A stretch of 5,114 nt of DNA from an uncultured Collinsella sp. (lineage in GTDB: Bacteria > Actinomycetota > Coriobacteriia > Coriobacteriales > Coriobacteriaceae): contig CAUDDU010000087.1 of the NCBI GenBank assembly GCA_958448375.1, positions 1-5,114 on the forward strand, read 5' to 3'. The notes beneath the pieces are model-generated. The model ran no database searches, had not been told where the DNA came from, and saw nothing but the letters and a program-made list of their open reading frames with translations. Below, one piece after another: positions 1 through 5,114 of this stretch (the stretch's first letter is position 1; the number at the start of each line of letters is the position of its first letter). Both the position numbers and the translations under genes were made by a program.

Positions 1-2229
1 GGTGAGCGGGAAGAACACGCCCGCCGCCAGCGGAATGCCGATGCCGTTGTAGAACAGCGCCCAGAACAGGTCCTGCTTGATGTTGCGGATCGTGGCGCGC
101 GAAAGCTCGATGGCGCGGGCGACGTCCATGAGGTCGCTGCGCATGAGTACCACGTCGGCGCCCTCCTTGGCGATGTCGGCGCCGGTGCCGATGGCAAGGC
201 CCACGTCGGCGCGCGCCAGGGCGGGGGAGTCGTTGATGCCGTCGCCCACCATGGCAACCATGCTGCCCGCATCCTGCAGCTCGCGCACGTGGCGTTCCTT
301 GTCGGCGGGGAGGACGTCGGCGATGACCTGCTTGCTGTTCAGTCCCACGCGGCGGGCGATGGCCTCGGCCGTCACGCGGTTGTCGCCGGTGAGCATGCGC
401 ACGTCGACGCCAAGCGAGCGCAGTGCGGCGATGGCCCCGGCGCTCGTCTCCTTGACCTCGTCAGCCACGGCAATGGTGCCGGCAAGCTCGCCGTTCTTGG
501 CAAAGAACAGCGGCGTCTTGCCCTCGGCGGCAAATTGTTCGGCAAGACCCGCGGGCACGGTAACGCCCAGCTCGTCCATCAGGCGTACGTTGCCGGCTGC
601 AATGGCGTTTTGCCCTTCGCGCGCCGTAACGCCTCGTCCGGGCACGGCCGCAAAGTCCTCGACCATGCGCGCGACGATCCCGCGTGTCTCGCACTCGGCC
701 ATAATCGCCTCGGCCAGCGGGTGCTCGCTTGAGCGTTCCAGCGCGGCGGCCAGCTTGAGCAGTGCCTTTTCGCTCATGGCGGGCGAGCCGTCAGCGCGCG
801 TGGCTACCACGATATCGGTCACGGCAGGCTTGCCGCGGGTGACGGTGCCCGTCTTGTCGAGCACCACGGTGCTCACGCTGCGCAGGTTCTCCAGCGCCTC
901 GGCGCTCTTAAAGAGAATGCCCATCTCGGCGCCCTTGCCGGTGCCGACCATAATAGCGACGGGCGTGGCCAGACCCAGCGCACACGGGCAGCTGATCACC
1001 AGCACGGCGACGGCGGAGGTAAGCGCTTCGTCGATGCTTCCGGTCAGCGCCATCCACGCCACAAAGGTCACGGCCGAGATCGCGAATACTACGGGCACGA
1101 ACACGCCGGCGACCTTGTCGGCCATGCGGGCGATGGGCGCCTTGGTGGCGTTGGCGTCCTCGACGAGCTGGATGATTTTGGCGAGCGACGTGTCGGCGCC
1201 CACGCGCGTGGCACGGAAGGTAAACGAACCGGTGCGGTTGACGGTGGCGGCGTTGACGGTGTCGCCGGCGGTCTTTTCCACGGGGATGGACTCGCCGGTG
1301 AGCGCACTCTCGTCCACGGCCGAGCTGCCCTCGAGCACCACGCCGTCAACGGGGATGGACTCGCCGGGGCGCACACGCAGCACCTGGCCGGGCAGAATGG
1401 CATCGACGTCGACGGTGGCCTCGATACCGTCCTCGGCCACGACGGTCGCGGTCTTGGGTGCCAAGTCGATGAGCGCCTCGATAGCGCCGCCGGTCTTGGA
1501 TTTGCTGCGTGTCTCGAGGTATTTGCCCACGGTGACCAGCGACAGGATCGTGCCCGCACTCTCAAAATACAGGTTGTCCATGCCCGTCATCATGGCCTCG
1601 TGGACCTGGCCCGCGGCCAGCTGGTCGGCCATGATAAACATGGCGTAGAGCGACCAGGCAATGGACGCGGTGGCGCCGACGGCGATGAGGGCGTCCATGG
1701 TGGGCGCGCCGTGCGCGAGCGATTTAAACCCGTTGATAAAGTACGCGTCGTTGACGTAGACGATGGGGATGCGCAGGACGAGCTCGGTGAGCGCGAGCGT
1801 CATACTGTGGGTGTGGCCGGTGAAGATGCCGGGCAGCGGCCAGCCGAGCATGTGCCCCATGCCTATGTAGAACAGTGGGATGAGGAATACGATCGAGACG
1901 ATGAGGCGGGTGCGCATGGCAGAGGCGGCGGCCTCCAACTTTTTGGTCGGCGACTCCATATGGGCGGCGCCGGACCTGGCTTGCGCACTTCCGCTTTGGA
2001 CAGCGTCGGTGCCCGTGCTGATGGGCGAGGCCGAGTAGCCCGCGCGGTCGACAGCGGTGCAGATGTCGTCGGGGGAGACCTGCGCAGGGTCGTAGTCCAC
2101 CAGCATAGAGCCGGCGAGCAGATTGACCGCGACGCTTTGGACGCCGTCGAGTTTGCTCACGGCACGGTCCACGTGCGCCTGGCAGGCGGCGCACGTCATG
2201 CCGCCCACATCGAACTTATCTTGAGCCAT
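1..2229 (-). CDS. copA: Cu(I)-exporting P1B-1-type ATPase CopA, C-terminus cut by the window edge
   Basis: ATP-driven efflux of Cu(I) across the cytoplasmic membrane. The frame is open for 743 residues from the ATG at 2229 to the window edge. In order: one N-terminal heavy-metal-binding domain (about 4-68) with GMTCAAC (C13, C16); four predicted membrane helices (about 106-125, 143-160, 172-201, 218-238); actuator loop with TGES (311-314); two helices (about 371-397, 402-422), the second with the transport motif CPC (414-416); phosphorylation motif DKTGT (Asp458); nucleotide-binding SEHP (H503-P504); TGDN (614-617); GDGINDS (662-668); and a seventh helix with Tyr727-Asn728. CPC plus YN is the known Cu(I) signature, as opposed to CPH or SPC. 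Family members usually run roughly 740-820 residues, so the last helix with its Met/Ser copper ligands and the tail should lie beyond the window. The start is fixed by a strong ribosome binding site. Likely CsoR-regulated (palindrome at 2288-2304). Silver may also be a substrate. Confidence 0.97.
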   Translation of the reverse strand, partial: MAQDKFDVGGMTCAACQAHVDRAVSKLDGVQSVAVNLLAGSMLVDYDPAQVSPDDICTAVDRAGYSASPISTGTDAVQSGSAQARSGAAHMESPTKKLEAAASAMRTRLIVSIVFLIPLFYIGMGHMLGWPLPGIFTGHTHSMTLALTELVLRIPIVYVNDAYFINGFKSLAHGAPTMDALIAVGATASIAWSLYAMFIMADQLAAGQVHEAMMTGMDNLYFESAGTILSLVTVGKYLETRSKSKTGGAIEALIDLAPKTATVVAEDGIEATVDVDAILPGQVLRVRPGESIPVDGVVLEGSSAVDESALTGESIPVEKTAGDTVNAATVNRTGSFTFRATRVGADTSLAKIIQLVEDANATKAPIARMADKVAGVFVPVVFAISAVTFVAWMALTGSIDEALTSAVAVLVISCPCALGLATPVAIMVGTGKGAEMGILFKSAEALENLRSVSTVVLDKTGTVTRGKPAVTDIVVATRADGSPAMSEKALLKLAAALERSSEHPLAEAIMAECETRGIVARMVEDFAAVPGRGVTAREGQNAIAAGNVRLMDELGVTVPAGLAEQFAAEGKTPLFFAKNGELAGTIAVADEVKETSAGAIAALRSLGVDVRMLTGDNRVTAEAIARRVGLNSKQVIADVLPADKERHVRELQDAGSMVAMVGDGINDSPALARADVGLAIGTGADIAKEGADVVLMRSDLMDVARAIELSRATIRNIKQDLFWALFYNGIGIPLAAGVFFPLT

Positions 2230-2234
2230 GGCTT

Positions 2235-2240
2235 CTCCTT
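2235..2240 (-). promoter_or_regulatory. Ribosome binding site of copA
   Basis: On the minus strand AAGGAG lies five bases before the ATG at 2229, within AGAAAGGAGAAGCC. This near-ideal Shine-Dalgarno match fixes the copA start, and the metal-binding domain begins directly after it. Confidence 0.9.
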
Positions 2241-2251
2241 TCTGTGACGTA

Positions 2252-2278
2252 GTGTCGGAAATGTTAACCATCCGATAC
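2252..2278. repeat. Imperfect dyad across the copA transcription start region and leader
   Basis: Plus-strand GTGTCGGA (2252-2259) faces TCCGATAC (2271-2278), separated by 11 bases that contain the palindrome GTTAAC. Seven of eight pairs match. It overlaps the downstream edge of the proposed -10 element and the probable start of the copA message, so it could be a second operator or a small leader hairpin. Its function is unknown and it may be chance. Confidence 0.4.
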
Positions 2279-2307
2279 TATACACCCATACCCCCTGGGG
2301 GTGTCCA
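2277..2307 (-). promoter_or_regulatory. Predicted copA promoter (-35 and -10)
   Basis: On the minus strand TGGACA (2302-2307, one mismatch to TTGACA) precedes either TATAGT (2277-2282, 19-base spacer, better -10) or TGTATA (2279-2284, 17-base spacer). The region just upstream (about 2308-2332) is rich in A and T, unlike most of the window, and could act as an UP-like element. The expected start is near 2270, leaving a leader of about 40 bases. With the 19-base reading the spacer is longer than optimal. The spacer is largely filled by the CsoR-like palindrome, which supports the call. Confidence 0.65.
2288..2304. promoter_or_regulatory. CsoR-type copper-responsive operator
   Basis: The plus strand reads ATACCCCC-T-GGGGGTGT. 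The arms match at seven of eight positions around a central T at 2296. This C-tract/G-tract dyad flanked by AT bases is the recognised form of CsoR operators in Gram-positive bacteria. It lies between the proposed -35 and -10 elements of copA and overlaps the downstream edge of the -35, so a bound repressor would block RNA polymerase. In known systems Cu(I) binding releases CsoR. No csoR gene is visible, so the regulator must be encoded elsewhere, possibly downstream of the truncated copA. Confidence 0.82.
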
Positions 2308-2332
2308 GTACAGAAATAATATATGAGATTTC

Positions 2333-2395
2333 GTTACAGATGAGGATGGATGGTTGGCCGATGGACCGTCCCAACCAATCATCTCAATCTGTAAC
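2333..2395. repeat. Long imperfect inverted repeat between the kinase gene and copA
   Basis: A 25-base left arm (2333-2357, beginning GTTACAGAT, ending TGGTTGG) faces a 25-base right arm (2371-2395, beginning CCAACCA, ending ATCTGTAAC) across a 13-base loop. Twenty of 25 positions pair; the outer nine and inner seven are perfect and the mismatches lie between. Neither strand has a U-run after the hairpin, so it is not a canonical intrinsic terminator. It sits about 25 bases upstream of the copA -35 and about 85 bases after the kinase stop. It may be a regulator site pair, an mRNA 3'-end structure, or a dispersed palindromic element. Confidence 0.6.
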
Positions 2396-2422
2396 ATCTA
2401 GCAGGGAAAATGACCTCTAACT

Positions 2423-2431
2423 GTTACAGAT
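2423..2431 (+). repeat. Third copy of the GTTACAGAT motif
   Basis: GTTACAGAT here is identical to the outer end of the left arm at 2333-2341 and is the reverse complement of 2387-2395. The three copies alternate in orientation (plus, minus, plus) within 99 bases. This copy can also pair with the one at 2387-2395 across a 27-base loop, which would compete with the longer hairpin. Confidence 0.5.
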
Positions 2432-2439
2432 CGAGACAA

Positions 2440-2467
2440 TTGCCGGGGAGGGGTCCCGTTGCGGCAA
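2440..2467 (-). terminator. Weak hairpin after the kinase gene, possible terminator
   Basis: On the minus strand TTGCCG (2462-2467), a four-base bulge, GGGA, a CCCC loop, TCCC and CGGCAA can form a ten-pair stem starting 13 bases after the kinase stop codon. What follows is TTGTCTCG, only mildly T-rich. It is the best terminator candidate for the kinase gene but lacks a true U-run, so its role is uncertain; Rho-dependent ending is equally possible. Confidence 0.3.
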
Positions 2468-2479
2468 GACGCCCGCCGC

Positions 2480-4564
2480 CTAGATACAGAACCCGGGGAT
2501 CACACAGGTTAGCTTGTTTGGCTTTTCCGCAGGCGTTGCGTACGTAAAGACGTCGCCGTCGTGCCCCACGCGGTTCATATAGAGCGTGCCTTCGCTCTCC
2601 GATGTGTCGGGGCTCACCGTGCGCTCCCACCAACAGGTGTCCTTGCCCTTCCACTGGCGGACCATCGTCTCGTTCGTGGAATACGGGCTCACCTTGAGCT
2701 CGCGGAAGAGCTGATACTCCTTGCCCTCGCCGTTGTAGATGTCTGCCAGGTAGTGATAGTCCTCGGTAAACGAATCGGGCGGTTGCGTACCGCACAGCTC
2801 GACCATGGCGGGCAGCCAAAGGGTTGCGGGCAACTCGCTCAGGCACGATGCGCTGTTGGCGGCGCCCACATTGTTCGAGACCTTCTTGACCCCTTTAATG
2901 AGTGCGCGCAACTCGTTGGGCAGCAGCTTAAGGCCGTCGCCGTTGAGCCATTCCCGCAGCTCGCAATCTGCCCAGCCGGCGCTCGGCGGTTCAGCCGCAG
3001 CGTTGCGCTCGGCAATACCCGCATCGAACATAAACGTCAGTCCGGCCTTGCCCGTCCCGTCCAGAAGCTCATCGTGGCGGATGCCCACAAGCTGCGCGCC
3101 AACCTGCAGCCCGTTGGTGAGCGTGACACGCTTGGTACACGGATAGGGGATATGCCCATCGGCATCGAGCAGATGATAGCGCTTGGCAATCTCGCGTGCC
3201 TCGCTACGGGTCTCGGCGGCCTTAATCTTGAGCGAAATCTCCTGCAGCTGATCCCAGGTGTAGTCGTCAAGCGAACCGCGGATGCCGTCAAGGTAGTCGG
3301 GGATGCCAAAGCCATGGGTTGCCGCCCCGATAACGCTGAGCCCCGCAACGGCTGCGATAGCGCCGCCGATAATAAAGCGGCGGCGGGTCATGGCATCGTG
3401 ACGGGCCTGATTCAGGATCTCTCGTGCGCGCTCGCCGGCGACGTCGACCTTAAGGTGCGTGCCAGAATCGATATCAATCGCGGCCTCGTCTCCTGTGCCT
3501 TCGCGGCCCTCGGATTCGGCATCGGTGAGGTATGCCGAGAGCACCTCGAGCATCTGCTGCTCGGTGGGACGATCGCACTGCTCGACTGCGAGACCCTTCA
3601 TGATGATCTGGACGAGCGCTTCATCGCCCTCGCAGCGCGGCTCGAGCGGTGCCGGCTTGGTCTTGGTCTTTACGAGATAGAACGAGCCGGTTGCAGCGGC
3701 GTCCGTCGACTCAAAGTCAAACGGTTTGCGACCGCTGTAGAGCTGGTACAGAATGCTCGAAAGCGCATAGACGTCGATTGCCGGCGAACGGCGAAGGGCC
3801 GCGATGCCTTCGATATCCTGCGTGAGCATCTCGGGCGCGGCGTATGCGGGCGTGGCAAAGCGCCAGATGTCGGCGCGCCGGGTGATCGTGTCGTCGCCGA
3901 GAGCCATGGTCGCGGAGCCCATGTCGATGAGGCAGGGGTCAAAGGAACAATCAGCAATCTGCTGCTCGAGCGTTCGGCTGGTGGTGCGGAACATGATATT
4001 GGCAGGCGACAGGTCGCGATGGATGACCGGATTCACGAGGCCTTGGGTCATCAAGAGCGCACGAAGCACGGCGTTTCCGACGGCGGCGACCATCTGGGTG
4101 GTCAGCCCGCCCGAGGCGTCGTGAGGAAGCAGGGGCAGCGCCTGCTTGAGTGAGGTGCCCTCGACCCACTCCATGAGGATGAGCGGGTCATCCTCGCACG
4201 ATCCGTAGCCATAGACGCGCGGAAATCCGCGCAGGTGCGAGACGGTACACAGATGACGGTACTCCTCAAACAGCGCGGCGGTGTTGGCCAGGTGCGCTGC
4301 CGATTGCTCGGCGGAGCGGTCGGGGGCTTGGCCGGAAAGGATGGCGTTGTCCTTGAGTAGCTTGACGGCAAAGACCTCGCCGCTCGTGTTGGTCGCGCGC
4401 AGCACGTGCCCGATGTTGCCGTTGCTGCGACGGGTCGTTTGAAGAATAAGCGTCATAAACCGACGCTTGGCGTCGTCCTCGGCGCTGGGGTCGACCGCCA
4501 CGGCGGTATCGAACGTATCGAGACGGATGAGTTTGTCGCCATAGGCGCTATCGGTAGTATCCAT
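2480..4564 (-). CDS. Membrane serine/threonine kinase with extracytoplasmic DUF6273-like domain
   Basis: A 694-residue PknB-like transmembrane kinase. Kinase domain (about 36-347): glycine loop remnant S47-N-G-N-I-G-H-V54; ATP lysine K68 (AVK); probable helix-C Glu101; catalytic HRDLSPAN (D184, N189); metal-binding DMG (D214); FATPAYAAPE (236-245); D264; and R332. All key catalytic residues are present, so it is probably active. An acidic linker (348-392) leads to TRRRFIIGG (393-401) and one hydrophobic segment to about 416. The rest (about 433-694) should lie outside. It begins DYTW and contains GWADCELREWLNG (530-542), LWLP (582-585), WWER (645-648) and a PGFCI end, the pattern I recognise as DUF6273; it has seven cysteines. 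The chosen ATG at 4564 has a good ribosome binding site; an in-frame ATG at 4651 would translate an inverted repeat and is rejected. It follows an FHA-domain gene, suggesting phosphothreonine signalling. The ligand and substrate are unknown. Confidence 0.93.
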   Translation of the reverse strand: MDTTDSAYGDKLIRLDTFDTAVAVDPSAEDDAKRRFMTLILQTTRRSNGNIGHVLRATNTSGEVFAVKLLKDNAILSGQAPDRSAEQSAAHLANTAALFEEYRHLCTVSHLRGFPRVYGYGSCEDDPLILMEWVEGTSLKQALPLLPHDASGGLTTQMVAAVGNAVLRALLMTQGLVNPVIHRDLSPANIMFRTTSRTLEQQIADCSFDPCLIDMGSATMALGDDTITRRADIWRFATPAYAAPEMLTQDIEGIAALRRSPAIDVYALSSILYQLYSGRKPFDFESTDAAATGSFYLVKTKTKPAPLEPRCEGDEALVQIIMKGLAVEQCDRPTEQQMLEVLSAYLTDAESEGREGTGDEAAIDIDSGTHLKVDVAGERAREILNQARHDAMTRRRFIIGGAIAAVAGLSVIGAATHGFGIPDYLDGIRGSLDDYTWDQLQEISLKIKAAETRSEAREIAKRYHLLDADGHIPYPCTKRVTLTNGLQVGAQLVGIRHDELLDGTGKAGLTFMFDAGIAERNAAAEPPSAGWADCELREWLNGDGLKLLPNELRALIKGVKKVSNNVGAANSASCLSELPATLWLPAMVELCGTQPPDSFTEDYHYLADIYNGEGKEYQLFRELKVSPYSTNETMVRQWKGKDTCWWERTVSPDTSESEGTLYMNRVGHDGDVFTYATPAEKPNKLTCVIPGFCI

Positions 4565-4569
4565 GGCGT

Positions 4570-4574
4570 TCCTT
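4570..4574 (-). promoter_or_regulatory. Ribosome binding site deciding the kinase start
   Basis: On the minus strand AAGGA (within AAAGGAA, 4569-4575) lies five bases before the ATG at 4564. The alternative ATG at 4651 has no comparable site, since its upstream bases form the right arm of the inverted repeat. This supports the 694-residue protein. Confidence 0.8.
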
Positions 4575-4596
4575 TGTCTGGCATGGGTTGCCGCGC

Positions 4597-4657
4597 GTAC
4601 ACGTGAGCAGTGCGGATATCGGTAAAGTACCATGATAGCCGCACTGCTCACGTGTAC
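4597..4657. repeat. Perfect 19-bp inverted repeat in the kinase leader
   Basis: GTACACGTGAGCAGTGCGG (4597-4615) is repeated as an exact reverse complement at 4639-4657. The 23-base centre can extend the stem after one mismatch: TATC (4617-4620) pairs with GATA (4634-4637), then GGTA (4621-4624) with TACC (4628-4631), closing on an AAG loop. In all 27 pairs could form, 32 bases before the kinase start codon. No U-run follows on the minus strand, so it is not a classic terminator for the FHA gene. It could be an operator pair, an mRNA structure controlling translation, or a dispersed palindrome. A 19-bp perfect match at this spacing is very unlikely by chance. Confidence 0.85.
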
Positions 4658-4695
4658 CGCTGAGTATTGTCGTTTACGACGCAGAAGGTAGAAGA

Positions 4696-4722
4696 CGAAA
4701 GACGGACGGCGACCGTCTTCCG
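4696..4722 (-). terminator. Terminator-like hairpin after the FHA gene
   Basis: On the minus strand CGGAAGACGG (4713-4722) pairs with CCGTCTTTCG (4696-4705) across a seven-base loop, giving ten pairs with one G-U. It starts 13 bases after the FHA stop codon and is followed by pyrimidine-rich TCTTCTACCTTCT, a weak U-tract. This fits an intrinsic terminator of moderate strength and suggests the downstream kinase has its own promoter or depends on readthrough. Confidence 0.6.
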
Positions 4723-4735
4723 ATCGCTGTCCGTG

Positions 4736-5114
4736 CTAGTCCACAATGACAAGGAATGTCGTGTAGAGACCCAGATGGAGCCTGTCGCTGTTGGCGATTT
4801 CCACGGGGGGATAGACTTTGCCGGGTTCGCGTTGGTCGCGCGGCGGCTCAATCACAATATCGCCGTCGCCCGCGCCCGATTCGAGCACTGTGCCGTTGGT
4901 CGATCCAAGGCCCTGGGCGTACCAGTGCTCACCCTCGAGCCAAATGCGAAGATGCTCGCGCGAGGCGTCGGCGCCTACATCGGTGATGCTGGGCGAGGTT
5001 TTGGGCAAAGAACCAATCACGGTGCCGCGCGGATCGCGTGTGAGGGGATGGATTTGCATGTCGGCGCAGTTGTCGGCATGGGTTCTGAGCAGACCGAGGT
5101 TGGGAGCGACGGTG
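4736..5114 (-). CDS. FHA-domain protein, N-terminus outside the window
   Basis: The C-terminal 125 codons of a protein with a forkhead-associated (FHA) domain, a fold that binds phosphothreonine peptides. Numbered from Met at 5059, the domain shows VIGS (14-17), SREH (33-36), STNGT (53-57) and a closing strand pattern SDRLHLGLYTTFLVIVD at the C-terminus; the stop is TAG at 4736-4738. Between the STNG loop and the last strands is a longer, proline- and charge-rich segment (about 62-87). The usual Arg of the GR motif is Ser17. The frame stays open above 5059 to the window edge, and that ATG has no ribosome binding site and would cut into the first strand of the fold, so the true start lies upstream. 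What precedes the FHA domain cannot be seen. Its position just before a Ser/Thr kinase gene on the same strand suggests it reads or receives that kinase's phosphorylation. Confidence 0.85.
   Translation of the reverse strand, partial: TVAPNLGLLRTHADNCADMQIHPLTRDPRGTVIGSLPKTSPSITDVGADASREHLRIWLEGEHWYAQGLGSTNGTVLESGAGDGDIVIEPPRDQREPGKVYPPVEIANSDRLHLGLYTTFLVIVD

Noticed and set aside
1280..1367. Two identical 19-base direct repeats (1280-1298 and 1349-1367) in copA
   Set aside because: They are in frame, 23 codons apart, and encode the two family motifs TGESIPVEK and PGESIPVDG. This is normal P-type ATPase sequence with shared codon choice, not a mobile or regulatory repeat.
1555..1578. A DNLYFES stretch in CopA resembling a TEV protease site
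   Set aside because: It is the usual YFE(S/A)A start of the fourth helix in copper ATPases, and it lacks the required Gln.
77..1648. A 523-codon plus-strand open frame starting with ATG
   Set aside because: It is antisense to copA, whose full motif set is unambiguous on the minus strand. The predicted product is a Ser/Ala/Thr-rich low-complexity string with no recognisable domain, as expected for a GC-rich shadow frame.
2461..2480. GCGGC/GCCGC hairpin directly after the kinase stop codon
   Set aside because: Only five pairs with a nine-base loop and no U-run; it also competes with the longer hairpin at 2440-2467.
2480..3391. A separate Tat-exported protein starting at the ATG of MTRRRF (3391)
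   Set aside because: The upstream bases have no ribosome binding site and the frame is continuous with an intact kinase domain, so a single fused receptor is simpler. The motif itself is kept as a finding.
2561..4153. A 530-codon plus-strand open frame
   Set aside because: It lies antisense to the kinase gene, has no visible ribosome binding site or domain, and results from the stop-poor complementary frame of GC-rich coding DNA.
4565..4651. N-terminal extension of the kinase from an ATG at 4651
   Set aside because: The extra 29 residues are encoded mostly by the 19-bp inverted repeat, are not kinase-like, and the start lacks a ribosome binding site, whereas the ATG at 4564 has AAAGGAA at good spacing.
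4669..4680. Short palindrome GTCGT-TT-ACGAC between the FHA and kinase genes
   Set aside because: Five-base arms are common by chance and nothing links it to a known site, although it lies between the two larger hairpins.
4736..5059. Taking the ATG at 5059 as the start of the FHA protein
   Set aside because: The 15 bases upstream (GACAACTGCGCCGAC) contain no Shine-Dalgarno, the frame stays open to the window edge, and the first strand of the FHA fold would be incomplete.

Overview
The window looks like chromosomal DNA of a high-GC Gram-positive gut-type actinobacterium, most likely class Coriobacteriia (Collinsella or a relative). That is an inference from three things: GC-rich codon third positions, clear AAGGAG-type ribosome binding sites, and a membrane serine/threonine kinase fused to a DUF6273-type domain, a combination I associate with that class. 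No database search was possible.

Layout: all three real genes lie on the minus strand, so transcription runs from high to low coordinates. From upstream to downstream: (1) 4736-5114, the C-terminal part of an FHA-domain protein whose start lies outside the window; (2) 4565-4735, a 171-base gap with a terminator-like hairpin just after the FHA gene and a striking perfect 19-bp inverted repeat in front of the next gene; (3) 2480-4564, a 694-residue kinase with a cytoplasmic PknB-like domain, one membrane segment with a twin-arginine-like motif, and an extracytoplasmic DUF6273-like domain; (4) 2230-2479, a 250-base gap holding several dyads and the control region of the next gene; (5) 1-2229, a CopA-type Cu(I) P-type ATPase lacking only its C-terminal end, which runs off the window.

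Working together: the FHA protein and the kinase form a plausible phospho-signalling pair, since FHA domains bind phosphothreonine and the kinase could supply it. The terminator-like hairpin between them suggests they need not share one transcript. The copper pump appears to be a separate unit. Its promoter carries a CsoR-like palindrome (ATACCCCC-T-GGGGGTGT) inside the -35/-10 spacer, which predicts repression by CsoR and release by Cu(I). No csoR gene or copper chaperone gene is visible here.

The most noteworthy signals are the perfect 19-bp inverted repeat upstream of the kinase, the internal Tat-like motif in the kinase, and three alternating copies of GTTACAGAT upstream of copA. Both strands were read for other genes; the long plus-strand open frames are antisense shadows of copA and the kinase.
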